Source of the DNA: CBDFGK01 sp965247075
Lineage (GTDB): Bacteria > Pseudomonadota > Gammaproteobacteria > Pseudomonadales > Halieaceae
Direction of reading: 5' to 3'
DNA length: 64,000 nt
Assembly (NCBI GenBank): GCA_965247075.1
Contig: CBDFGK010000001.1
Span: forward strand, 35,913-99,912
A program made the translations under genes and the position numbers. Shown one piece after another: positions 36,684-44,684 of this stretch; the first letter of the stretch is position 1, and each line of letters opens with the position of its first letter. The notes beneath the pieces are model-generated. The model worked only from the letters and a program-made list of their open reading frames with translations. It made no database searches and was not told the origin of the DNA.

Positions 36684-36805
36684 GTGTGGACAGGCCGTGG
36701 ATTTCACCCCGCCATCCCTGGCGAGGTGATCATGTGGATAACCCGTGGAATGTTCGTGCCTCACATACCACCGGTTACCCACACTAACCCACCGCCTGTC
36801 CACAC
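36684..36805. repeat. Large imperfect palindrome in the ISL3 right end
   Basis: GTGTGGACAGGCCGTGG (36684-36700) pairs with CCACCGCCTGTCCACAC (36789-36805) with one mismatch. Nested inside, GTGGATAACCCGTGG pairs imperfectly with CCACCGGTTACCCAC. The whole could extrude a long hairpin of about 120 bp upstream of the transposase gene. Confidence 0.75.
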
Positions 36806-36892
36806 TACGCCGGGGAAAGTCCAGGGGTATTCGGATAGTTTTTCAATAACAGAATTTTTTCAAAAAACTCGTTGGGAAACCCGGATAGACCC

Positions 36893-36900
36893 GCAAAATT
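36893..36900. repeat. Target-site duplication, right copy
   Basis: GCAAAATT, identical to 35205-35212, immediately outside the right end of the ISL3 element. Confidence 0.85.
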
Positions 36901-38655
36901 GATATTAATTCCTTTGGATAACAGCCAGCCCCATAAAACTCCAACTTGCTCTCCCGAACAAATCGAGTTTGTAGAAACAAAAGCGCACCCAATGTGATTA
37001 TTGTTTTCAATATACTGTTCTGCTTTCACATACCATGCAGCAACAAAATCCAATATGCCATAATTTTTAATTCCCGCAAAAACTTTGGCAATATCTTGAC
37101 GCTGATTTGCGTTTAGAAACTTTGATCCAATAAACGGCGGATTCCCCATAATAAAGCTCAGTCTTTCCGGCGCGATGATTTCCCGCCAATCCAGTTGCAG
37201 GGCATTGCCGTGGGTGATCTTGGCACTTGCAACCAATGGAATGCGGGCAAAGTAGTTGCCGAATTCCTCGGAGACCAGCAGGTTCATTTGATGATCCACC
37301 AGCCATAATGCTACCTGGGCAATCTGTGCCGGGAACTCTTCAATCTCCATGCCGTGGAATTGATCCACATTCAGTTGGATCACTGAGTCAAGGTCGGTTT
37401 CCAGCTGTCCACCTTTAAGGGTGGCACGCAGTACATCCAATTCCAGCAAACGTAATTCACGGTAGGCGATGACCAAAAAATTGCCGCAACCGCAGGCTGG
37501 GTCCAGAAAGGTTAAATTGCTGAGTTTTTGATGGAATTCAAATAATTTGTTTCGGTTGTTTTTTGCTTTTTCAAATTCCGCACGCAGGTCATCCATAAAC
37601 AACGGGTTGATTAACTTCAATATATTTTGCTCGCTGGTGTAATGCGCGCCCAGGTTGCGCCGTGCTTCTTTGTCCATAATGGATTGGAATAGAGAACCAA
37701 AAATCGCCGGCGAGATGCGGCTCCAGTCCAGGGTGCAACACTGCAACAAGGATTTTCGCATGGCGCGGTCAAATTCAGCCGGGCGCAAGCGTTCGCTAAA
37801 CAAGGTGCCATTCACATAGGGGAAGTCAGTGAGCGATTCGTTGCGATTGGTTAAGCGACTTTCTTCCGGGGTATTCAGCACCACAAACAAGGTGTCCAGT
37901 TGTGATCCCAGGTCGGCGCCGTCTTTGGCGGTGCGGTCTTCAATGTAATCGTGAAACTGTTGACGCTGGAAAATGCCAGTGTCTTCGGCGAACAGGCAAA
38001 ACAACAGGCGCACTAAATATACTTCCAGGTCGTGGCCCGCATAGCCGGTAGCAAGCATTTGGTCGTGTAATTTACCCATCGACTCGGCGGCTTTGATGTT
38101 GACCGGGTCTTGCTCTTTTATTTTGTGGGTTTGATAGCCGGCGATGAAGGCGAAGTGGTGGATGTTTTTGTGCAGGTCGGGCAGGGTAAATTCATGCGTG
38201 GTGTCGTCATCAATGTCGTACAACCGAAACCGTGCGAAGTCGGACACTAAAATGAAGCGCGGCAGTTCGCGCTCTTTTAGTCCGGGAAAATAATCCAGTG
38301 CCTGAGCGTAGGCACGATCAAGATTTTTGCCCAACGACTTATGTTCAATCTGTAGCACCCCCTTCCATAACAGATCAATGTAGCCGTCCTTACCGTCAAG
38401 CTGCTTGGTACGCTGTTCAAACGAGGCAACGCGGCGGCGTGATATGCCGAAGATATCGAAAAAGTCATTCCAGAAAGATTGTGATTCGGCTTTTTCTGAT
38501 GCTTCACCTTGCCATTCTCTGGAGAAGGCAAGGGCGCGGCTGCGGATTTCATTCCAACTTAATGGCATTGGGTCTGGTTCTTATTTTTGGCGTGCAACAT
38601 CATAGCGAGAATGAGTGAATATATACAACTGACGAAAAGACTACGGCTTTACCGC

Positions 38656-39012
38656 ATCGAGATTTGCGGCCGCTGTGGTGGATTCGTCAGAGTCATAGCT
38701 TGTATAGGAGACCGGGACATCATTGACAGATTCCTACCGCTACTGATACCACCGCCCAGGGCGTCACCTGGCACATCGCCTCTTTGCGCCGGGAAGGAAC
38801 CCGATTTTCCACAATTCGATCAGCAAGGACGCCGCTGAAAATCCCACGGCCCGAACCACAGCATGCTGTCGTTCAGGAATGGACGGATACGAATGGATTT
38901 TTCACCGCCGCGGGCAAGATTTCAGGGAGATAGACCAACTGTTCGCATAATTGTCAGGCCTGGCATGTGGAACCCGCCAGGTAATCTATTCACCGTAGCC
39001 CTTTTATCTTTC
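38656..39012 (+). repeat. IS91-type transposase 3' fragment plus end, copy B
   Basis: Starts inside IEICGRCGGFVRVIACIGD and continues through about 250 bp of non-coding sequence that matches copy C (to about 43200) closely, through TTTATCTTTC. Relative to C, copy B lacks roughly 40 bp between ATTGACAGA and CTACCGCTACTG, so the copies are diverged. It directly precedes the 62-bp repeat and alkB. Confidence 0.7.
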
Positions 39013-39072
39013 TATACTTCTTGTTCTACGGCCGTTATTCTGGGTGTGGCACTGGAGCAGGGAGGATGAGAT
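39011..39072. repeat. 62-bp direct repeat, left copy, before alkB
   Basis: From TCTATAC through GTTATTCTGGGTGTGGCACT to GGATGAGATG, almost identical to 40731-40790 (a few substitutions and a 2-bp gap). The two copies bracket alkB and its overlapping partner gene as direct repeats about 1.7 kb apart. Confidence 0.8.
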
Positions 39073-39124
39073 GCCTCCGCAGTGTCGTGCCGGTTAGTTT
39101 TCTGTTGAAAAGGATGTGAAGCGC

Positions 39125-39772
39125 ATGGCTCAAAGTCAATCAGTACCGCCCGACCTCTTTTCGCAGCCGCCCGATTACCGTTCGGAAGCAGTTGAAAAGA
39201 TTGATCTGCCAGATGCTGAAGTCTTGCTGTTCCGGAATTTATTTTCGAAAAATGAAGAGGATGATTTATTTAAGGAATTACAACAGGAAGTTTCCTGGAA
39301 GCAAGAAGAGATTAAGCTATATGGCAGGGTGTACGACCTTCCGCGCCTGACCGCATGGTACGGCGAGCCCAACAAGACCTACATCTATTCTGGTATCAAA
39401 GTCGAGTCATCTCCGTGGATACCAGTAATAGATAAGATTAAAAAGCGCATTGAGCGCGTATCAAATGTGACTTTCAATAGCGTATTGCTGAATCGTTATC
39501 GGAGTGGGTCAGATGGGGTGGCATGGCATGCGGACGACGAGCCGGAACTTGGGGAAAACCCGGTGATAGGCTCGGTCAGTCTTGGTGAGGCGCGGCCGTT
39601 CCAAATGAGGCATAAGACGGATAAGAAAGTGGAAAATAAAGAAATTCTGCTTGAGAGCGGTAGTTACCTGCTCATGCAAGGACCCACTCAAGAGCACTGG
39701 CTACACCAGATCCCCAAATCCAAACGCTTGATGAATGAGCGAATCAACCTGACCTTCAGAAGAGTGGCTTGA
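39125..39772 (+). CDS. alkB: AlkB-like Fe(II)/2-oxoglutarate DNA dealkylase
   Basis: 215 aa from the ATG at 39125, ten bases after AAAGGA; the GTG at 39116 is too close to that site. Iron ligands His135-x-Asp137 (WHADDEPE) and His194 (HWLHQIP), and the AlkB arginine pair Arg206 and Arg212 (ERINLTFRR), are intact. The substrate-lid region YNEPN-like WYGEPNKTYIYSG matches the ABH2/AlkB group. It oxidatively removes methyl groups from 1-methyladenine and 3-methylcytosine. It lies in a repeat-flanked cassette and its stop overlaps the next start by 4 bp (TTGA). Confidence 0.9.
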   Translation: MAQSQSVPPDLFSQPPDYRSEAVEKIDLPDAEVLLFRNLFSKNEEDDLFKELQQEVSWKQEEIKLYGRVYDLPRLTAWYGEPNKTYIYSGIKVESSPWIPVIDKIKKRIERVSNVTFNSVLLNRYRSGSDGVAWHADDEPELGENPVIGSVSLGEARPFQMRHKTDKKVENKEILLESGSYLLMQGPTQEHWLHQIPKSKRLMNERINLTFRRVA

Positions 39773-40686
39773 CCACTGTGTTTGAGCAGTTGCTTGAAGG
39801 CATATTCGCACAGCAAGAATTGGCCACAGAGCAAGATCAAGCTGCATATTTGAGTGGCCTCCGATCAGTAGGGAAGTCCCTGTGGAATTCTTACTGGACC
39901 CAAGACGTTGGTGTGGACTACGCTTCTGCTGGTATACAAAACGCATATTTGCTCCGATATTTCCCGTTTTATACGAAATTAGTGCCGTGTGTTTTGAGCC
40001 AATCAGATGTGCAACTTCCGAAGGTGGAGTTATTGCAGCCGATATTCTTTGGTTGCGGCCCGGCTCCTGAGTTCGTTGGTCTTCTGGAGCACCTAAAGGA
40101 AAATTGCCCTAAGACTGAGATGGTTTCAGCAACCTTCGTTGATATTGCCATTGATACTTGGCGCCACTCCATAAACATTAATATTGGCTGTGTTGTCTCC
40201 CGAATATGGGACGCAGAATTGTGTGACTACCAATCTAAGCGAGTCGATATTGCTGACCCAAATTTACAGCGAGAAATGAAAGTAGAAACTTGCCATTTGG
40301 CTGTTTTCCAGAATTGTTTCAATGAAGTATCTGATAAATTGGAAGACGTGATTCTGAACATTGAGGAAATTTGCCAAAAGATGCCTGCCGGCGCAATTAT
40401 CCTGCTTATTGATCGGAGCGACTATCCGGCTACAGTTAATATGTTGGCGAAATTGAAATCATGAGTAGAAGCCGGCAACACCGTGAAACCAGTGGGAGAA
40501 GCGAATCCTGGCTCGAACGAATTTGATTGTGGACCATTGCTCGAAACTGTTCCAAACATCATTCGTGAAAATTTGTATCACCAATGGGGAAGAGACAAAC
40601 CTCACTGGGATGTGGATGGTTTGATTTTTGCGAACGATGTAACATTCGTTTTTCTTGCGCTTCAGCGTTGCGCTCATGTGGATTGA
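39769..40686 (+). pseudogene. SAM-methyltransferase-like protein with an in-frame TGA
   Basis: A TTG start overlaps the alkB stop (TTGA). The frame codes 231 aa with a Rossmann-like motif FFGCGPAPEFVGLLEHL, hits TGA at 40462-40464, and then stays open in the same frame for 74 more codons (including PNIIRENLYHQWGRDKPHWD and FVFLALQR) to 40686. The composition beyond the stop is protein-like and seems to belong to the same protein, giving about 305 residues. Either a nonsense mutation made a pseudogene, or the shorter product is used. The family is not recognised with certainty; coupling to alkB suggests a nucleic-acid role. Confidence 0.55.
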
Positions 40687-40730
40687 TAGCATTAACGACA
40701 CCGACTGGTGCCTCGGCACAAAGAGCAGCG

Positions 40731-40790
40731 TCTATACCTGTTCTACCGCCGTTATTCTGGGTGTGGCACCGGAGCAGGGGGGATGAGATG
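40731..40790. repeat. Direct repeat, right copy, after the alkB pair
   Basis: TCTATACCTGTTCTACCGCC through GGATGAGATG, the partner of 39011-39072. Between here and 40899 is the IS630 left flank; no gene is present. Confidence 0.8.
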
Positions 40791-40899
40791 TCAGTGCCAA
40801 GACTGTGCACCGGTGTATCGGGTTTATTGGTAGTCACCCTAGTGTAGGTCGCCATAAATAGTGTAACATGTAGCATCTTCCCTATATAGAGAGATTGTC

Positions 40900-41766
40900 G
40901 TGCGTGTTGCCGTAGAAATTGTTTTGTCTGATGACGAAGTTGTGGATTTGAGTAAGTTCTCTAAATCGCGTTCTGTGTCGGTCCGATTGGCGGAGCGTTC
41001 ACGAATTGTTCTTCTGGCCGGCAAGGGCATGACCAATGACGAGATCGGTTTTGAACTGGGCATTACGAGACAGAAAGCCGGCCGCTGGCGAAAACGTTAT
41101 GCAGAGAGTGGAGTTGAAGGCATCCGCCAGGATGCGTATCGGCCGGGGCGCAAGCCGACAATCAGTTCACGTAAGGTTGCACAGGTGATCAGACTCACGA
41201 CGCAAGAGAAACCGAAAAACGCTACGCATTGGAGCCAACGCCTGATGGCAGAGAAGGCGGGTATCAGCATATCCTCGGTGGGCCGGATATGGAAAAGCCA
41301 TGGATTGAAACCGCACCGGACAAGTACATTCAAGGTATCAAACGATAAAGAGTTTGCCAAGAAACCGGAGGCAATCGTCGGCCTTTACATTTCTCCGCCA
41401 GATCAATACGTCGACGCCCAAAGATAAAGAGATTCATATTATCTGTGACAATTACGCGACGCATAAGCACCCGAAGGTAAAAAGCCGGCTGAAATATCAC
41501 AAGCGCTTCCATGTGCACTTCACGCCAACTGGCGCATCGTGGTTAAACATGGTGGAACGGTTTTTCGGGAGCTAACTGAAAAGCAATTGAAACGAGGTGT
41601 CTTTAGCAGTGTGAAAGAGCTTGAGCAAACAGTCATGGCGATCATGAAGGCGGGGATCCAGAGCGGCGAAGCCGTAATCCTTTCGAGAGCCCCCAGAACG
41701 AATTTCGCTGAAGTTGCGCTTATAGAGTCGAATCCAAGACGCTCCTACCGGAGAATCTTGGTATGA
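40900..41766 (+). pseudogene. IS630-family transposase, broken
   Basis: The first 175 codons (from GTG at 40900) carry the IS630 helix-turn-helix N-terminus (RLAERSRIVLLAGKGMTNDE; GITRQKAGRWRKRY). Then about 70 residues with the first catalytic Asp are deleted, and the rest continues in another frame: IICDNYATHKHPKVKSRLKY (second Asp) and FTPTGASWLNMVERFF (Glu). A further shift follows before VFSSVKELEQTVMAI. The element is dead. Its tail fuses to the GAGCGGCGAAGCCGTA repeat shared with 42496. Confidence 0.8.
41656..41698. repeat. GATCCAGAGCGGCGAAGCC repeat, left copy
   Basis: About 43 bp, matching 42496-42540 with few differences (core GAGCGGCGAAGCCGTA, then TTTCGAGAGCCC). The two copies bracket the hypothetical gene at 41823. 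Confidence 0.75.
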
Positions 41767-41822
41767 GATGTGGTACAGTCGCAGATTCACTTACGGCTAC
41801 CTTATTACGACTTCACCCGGTT

Positions 41823-42455
41823 ATGAACCACACCGAGACAAACACCGCCATGGAAATCATGCTCAGCGATTTTCATTATTACTTTACCATGACCGGTGAA
41901 GAGGGCGGGTTGTGTTCGTTTAGTATGGAGTTTGAACCGAATGGGGTGGCGGCGAGTTCCGATGAGATGAAAGAAGTTGTGCGATGCGCCATCGCAACCC
42001 ATACCGATTTGCTCGACCGCATCTTGTCTGAGATGGCAGAAGGTGAAAAAAAGCCGACGATGATCGACACCTCGCACCAGACCAGCATCGGCTACCACTA
42101 CCGCGGCAATCTCACCCGCAAAAGTATGCGCAACCTAGGCGATCATTTGCAATCGCTATTCGGCGAGCGCGTGGAATCACTCGACACCCCCGGCATCTAC
42201 CGGCAACTTGACGCGAAAGTTGTATGCGAGTTGCGCAAAAATGACGGCGGCTTCACCGGCTTCAAAATAAAAATAGATTTGGCGATGGGACATGCGATGA
42301 ATGTCTGCCTGTTTCACTTCGCCGAGAAACTCGGCGTCGCCATCAGCGACGACGCAAGCACGGCTATGCGCCAACTCCAACAAACCCTACAAAACATCGA
42401 AACCGCTAAGGCACAAGGCAACATTGACCACTACAAACGAATTATCGGAAGTTGA
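41823..42455 (+). CDS. Hypothetical protein
   Basis: 210 aa from the ATG at 41823; an upstream extension to 41763 would read through IS-derived sequence. Soluble, mildly acidic, no membrane segment, no recognised motif. The middle (KSMRNLGDHLQSLFGERVES) and C-terminal segment (MRQLQQTLQNIETAKAQGNI) look helical. It differs in codon use from neighbouring IS sequence and is enclosed by a direct repeat on each side, which suggests arrival as a small cassette. Confidence 0.55.
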   Translation: MNHTETNTAMEIMLSDFHYYFTMTGEEGGLCSFSMEFEPNGVAASSDEMKEVVRCAIATHTDLLDRILSEMAEGEKKPTMIDTSHQTSIGYHYRGNLTRKSMRNLGDHLQSLFGERVESLDTPGIYRQLDAKVVCELRKNDGGFTGFKIKIDLAMGHAMNVCLFHFAEKLGVAISDDASTAMRQLQQTLQNIETAKAQGNIDHYKRIIGS

Positions 42456-42474
42456 TACTGGTTTGCCTTCGTTC

Positions 42475-42507
42475 CTCTGGATTCCCGCCTGCGGCGGGAA
42501 TCCAGAG
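42475..42507. repeat. Perfect 15-bp-arm palindrome
   Basis: CTCTGGATTCCCGCC (42475-42489), loop TGC, GGCGGGAATCCAGAG (42493-42507). It resembles dispersed palindromic elements with a GGATTCCCGCC core. It starts 20 bp after the hypothetical gene stop and could act as a transcript-end hairpin, although no T-run follows. Confidence 0.8.
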
Positions 42508-42540
42508 CGGCGAAGCCGTAGTCTTTTCGAGAGCCCGCCA
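42496..42540. repeat. GATCCAGAGCGGCGAAGCC-type repeat, right copy
   Basis: Partner of 41656-41698; its left part overlaps the right arm of the palindrome at 42475-42507. Confidence 0.75.
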
Positions 42541-42542
42541 GC

Positions 42543-42742
42543 CTAACCTCGTTGAGATTTCCTGATCTCCGCCATCAGGGTGAAGATTTGCAGCGTGTCC
42601 GGCACTGAGTCATCTGCCGAGTATTCCCGGTAGAGTGTGTCCAGATTGACGGCGATGCGCTCGGCGTCCGTCCATGAATCAAAATTCGAAAGAGAAATAT
42701 CAAAGGCTGCTTCCCGGACGGAAACAGTGAAGACAGTTCACC
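42543..42742 (-). pseudogene. 3' stub of an unknown gene abutting IS91-type repeat C
   Basis: A minus-strand frame without a start encodes REAAFDISLSNFDSWTDAER, then VNLDTLYREYSADDSVPDTL and a helical end, with stop at 42543-42545. It is cut at its 5' side next to copy C. It reads as the natural C-terminus of a soluble protein, different from the stub beside copy A. Confidence 0.4.
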
Positions 42743-42748
42743 CGCCGA

Positions 42749-43205
42749 GCGCCACGCGGCGATGACATGGGCCCAAAGTCTCAAGCGAGTTTTCAAAATT
42801 GATATCGAGATTTGCGGCCGCTGTGGTGGATTCGTCAGAGTTATAGCTGGTATAGAGGACCGGGACATCATTGACAGAATCCTGGCTCACCTACGCGATA
42901 AAGAGCCGGCCACCCATTCCCTACCGCTACTGATACCACCGCCCAGGGTGTCACTTGGCACATCGCCTCTTTGCGCCGGGAAGGAACCCGATTTTCTACA
43001 ATTCGATCAGCAAGGACGCCGCTGAAAATCTCACGGCCCGAACCACTGCATGCTGTCGTTCAGGAATGGACGGATACGAATGGATTTTTCACCGACGCGG
43101 GCAAGATTTCAGGGAGATAGACCAACGGTTTGCACAATCGTCCGCCCTGGCATGTGGAACCCGACAGAGAATCTATTCACCGTAGCCCGTTTATCTTTCC
43201 TTGTA
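42749..43205 (+). repeat. IS91-type transposase 3' fragment plus end, copy C (longest)
   Basis: Codes MTWAQSLKRVFKIDIEICGR followed by CGGFVRVIAGIEDRDIIDRI, runs to a stop near 43025, and continues with about 180 bp of IS end shared with copy B. Includes the segment missing from B. It is followed by a run of nine A and nine G. Confidence 0.72.
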
Positions 43206-43215
43206 TCTTACTTAC

Positions 43216-43233
43216 AAAAAAAAAGGGGGGGGG
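43216..43233. repeat. A9-G9 homopolymer tract
   Basis: Nine A (43216-43224) directly followed by nine G (43225-43233), just outside IS91-type copy C and 112 bp before the next gene. Such a tract is slippage-prone and also a typical place for assembly error. Confidence 0.7.
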
Positions 43234-43344
43234 TAAAACCGCTAAAAAAAGACCCGTCCGAGACCTGCTAATCGGCGCTAAAAAGTGGCGCCATTAGGGT
43301 GATCATCAACACCAAGAGCGGGTTTTTTGATAGGGGAGCTTTTT

Positions 43345-44214
43345 ATGAGACAAATCCTGTTATTGATATTTTGCTTTGTTGGAGCTGCGGCCTTTGCCGG
43401 GGAGGCATCCCTTCCCGTTTCAACTGTTGAAACGATTAGGGAAGTTCCAATTCAACTAAAGGATGTCACGGTGAACGATTCATGTGATATCGCCGATTAC
43501 TTCACCAATCAACGGCATGAAAATCCGGCAGCCGCCGACATACGGTTTAGCCACAATACACTCAATGGAAACCGTAATGTCTACGTATTCAAGCAGTGGA
43601 TCAATCACATTGAAACCGACAATAAGATTGAGGTAGTAGTTAACGAGACGCTTAAGATCGAACGAATGCGTGGCCGAGTACGCCATGTCAATCACAAAAA
43701 ACTATTGGTCAAGCACCGCCTGAACGAAAAAGAGTCTATCCAGGCTGTTCTGAGATACCTCCGAAAGGGCGGTAAGCGGACGATGGCTGACCTCATCATC
43801 AAGAATGGCGATCACGAAACAATGCTTATTTACCGCGGCGAAGAACTCTGGCGAGGAGTAGGCATTGCAATCGACCACCCGAAAGCAGAGAGCGAGCCGA
43901 GTTGGGCGCATGAATGGTTTTTGGTCGATCAAAAGGGCAATGTAGTTCCTTGGGCCGAGGAAGGCATAGCGCATGGCACCGTTCAAGTATGCGACGGTAG
44001 CCAGTCTTCCACGCGGTTTTGCTCATCACGCTTCCAACGGTCATTAACCACTCAGGCAATTGTCAAGCCGATTACAACTGTGGCGGCACAGACAATGAAT
44101 AGCAAACTCCATGGGATACCGCTGTCGAGGTCGAAGATATGTGGGAAGATTTACGAGGCTCAAGTGGATGCTGCGATATTGGGAAGAATAACGCCAATTA
44201 CGGTGGCGATATAG
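43345..44214 (+). CDS. Exported protein of unknown function, C-terminus probably frameshifted
   Basis: 289 aa from an ATG with GGGGAGC upstream. A clear signal peptide (RQILLLIFCFVGAAAFAGEA) is followed by a basic mid-region (GRVRHVNHKKLLVKHRLNEK) and HEWFLVDQKGNVVPWAEEG. After about residue 230 the reading frame becomes basic and low-complexity, while the +1 frame reads CQADYNCGGTDNE, then, past a TAG, EDMWEDLRGSSGCCD and GGDTGTPAGMYIARRMGRF to a stop at 44285. I infer one frameshift near 44045 and a nonsense codon. The function is unknown. Confidence 0.5.
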   Translation: MRQILLLIFCFVGAAAFAGEASLPVSTVETIREVPIQLKDVTVNDSCDIADYFTNQRHENPAAADIRFSHNTLNGNRNVYVFKQWINHIETDNKIEVVVNETLKIERMRGRVRHVNHKKLLVKHRLNEKESIQAVLRYLRKGGKRTMADLIIKNGDHETMLIYRGEELWRGVGIAIDHPKAESEPSWAHEWFLVDQKGNVVPWAEEGIAHGTVQVCDGSQSSTRFCSSRFQRSLTTQAIVKPITTVAAQTMNSKLHGIPLSRSKICGKIYEAQVDAAILGRITPITVAI

Positions 44215-44360
44215 AGATCAATGTTGGTGGCGATACCGGTACGCCGGCTGGAATGTATATCGCTCGCCGGATGGGCCGTTTTTAGAATAAGCGCGGAGTG
44301 ATGAGAGTATTGATCCGTTAACGGAGCTTTTGAGAACAGGTGCCCGGCACCTCAGCCGAC

Positions 44361-44590
44361 AGACCCTGCACGATATTTGGCAAGCCGCTACGCGGGAGGA
44401 TGCTGAGAAGGCCTTTGACCTGTTTCCGGCGACCTATGATGCGAAGTATCCGAACGAGTAACCCGATTGAGTCCACTTTCAGTACCATCCACCACCGGAC
44501 GAAACGATCAAAAGGCTGCCTGAGCCGCGACGGGATGTTGCACATGATGTTCAAGCTGGGTATGTATGCACAGGGAAATGAGTTATACCC
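44361..44590 (+). pseudogene. IS256-family transposase internal fragment
   Basis: Two adjacent pieces in different frames: LHDIWQAATREDAEKAFDLF, then, after a deletion, RTSNPIESTFSTIHHRTKRS and KGCLSRDGMLHMMFKLG. The catalytic Glu region (NPIEST) is included. It lacks the N-terminal half and the C-terminal end. It may be the other part of the wreck at 44685 or an independent insertion. Confidence 0.65.
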
Positions 44591-44684
44591 GAATCTGGTG
44601 TTTGAAGAAATTTGAAATATGTAGCGTGTCTTGTTGAAATCGGTTTACGAGACTGATTGATAAACAACAGGGAGCACGCCACAC

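Larger units (their letters stand above)
35213..36892. mobile_element. ISL3-family insertion sequence (complete, 1680 bp)
   Basis: The left end GGCTATATCCGGATCTCCCA and the right end read inward, GGGTCTATCCGGGTTTCCCA, form imperfect inverted repeats of at least 24 bp beginning GG, bounded by direct GCAAAATT repeats. Inside are one transposase gene and about 360 bp of non-coding right end containing a large palindrome. All features of an intact, recently transposed element are present. Confidence 0.9.
34127..38568 (-). pseudogene. MmeI-like (type IIL/IIG) restriction-methyltransferase gene interrupted by an ISL3 element
   Basis: Two frames, 38568-36805 and 35233-34127, are halves of one gene. 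Removing the IS (35213-36892) and one 8-bp duplicate restores a single frame of 917 aa; MmeI is 919 aa. The N-terminus has the nuclease site Asp65-x9-Glu75-x-Lys77 (GYIDLLWKGVLQIEHK), matching MmeI spacing. LDPACGCGNFLV is the SAM motif, NPPF the catalytic adenine-methyltransferase motif, and the C-terminal half is target recognition. The break falls in NFA|HRTFSW. Such enzymes modify one strand and cut about 20 nt away. No other lesion was seen, so loss of function looks recent. Confidence 0.88.

Noticed and set aside
36603..36803. 66-codon frame in the ISL3 right end
   Set aside because: It lies in the palindromic non-coding end of the IS and lacks a ribosome site.
40690..40730. Possible integron attC-like site before the direct repeat
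   Set aside because: No convincing paired core sites and no integrase nearby.
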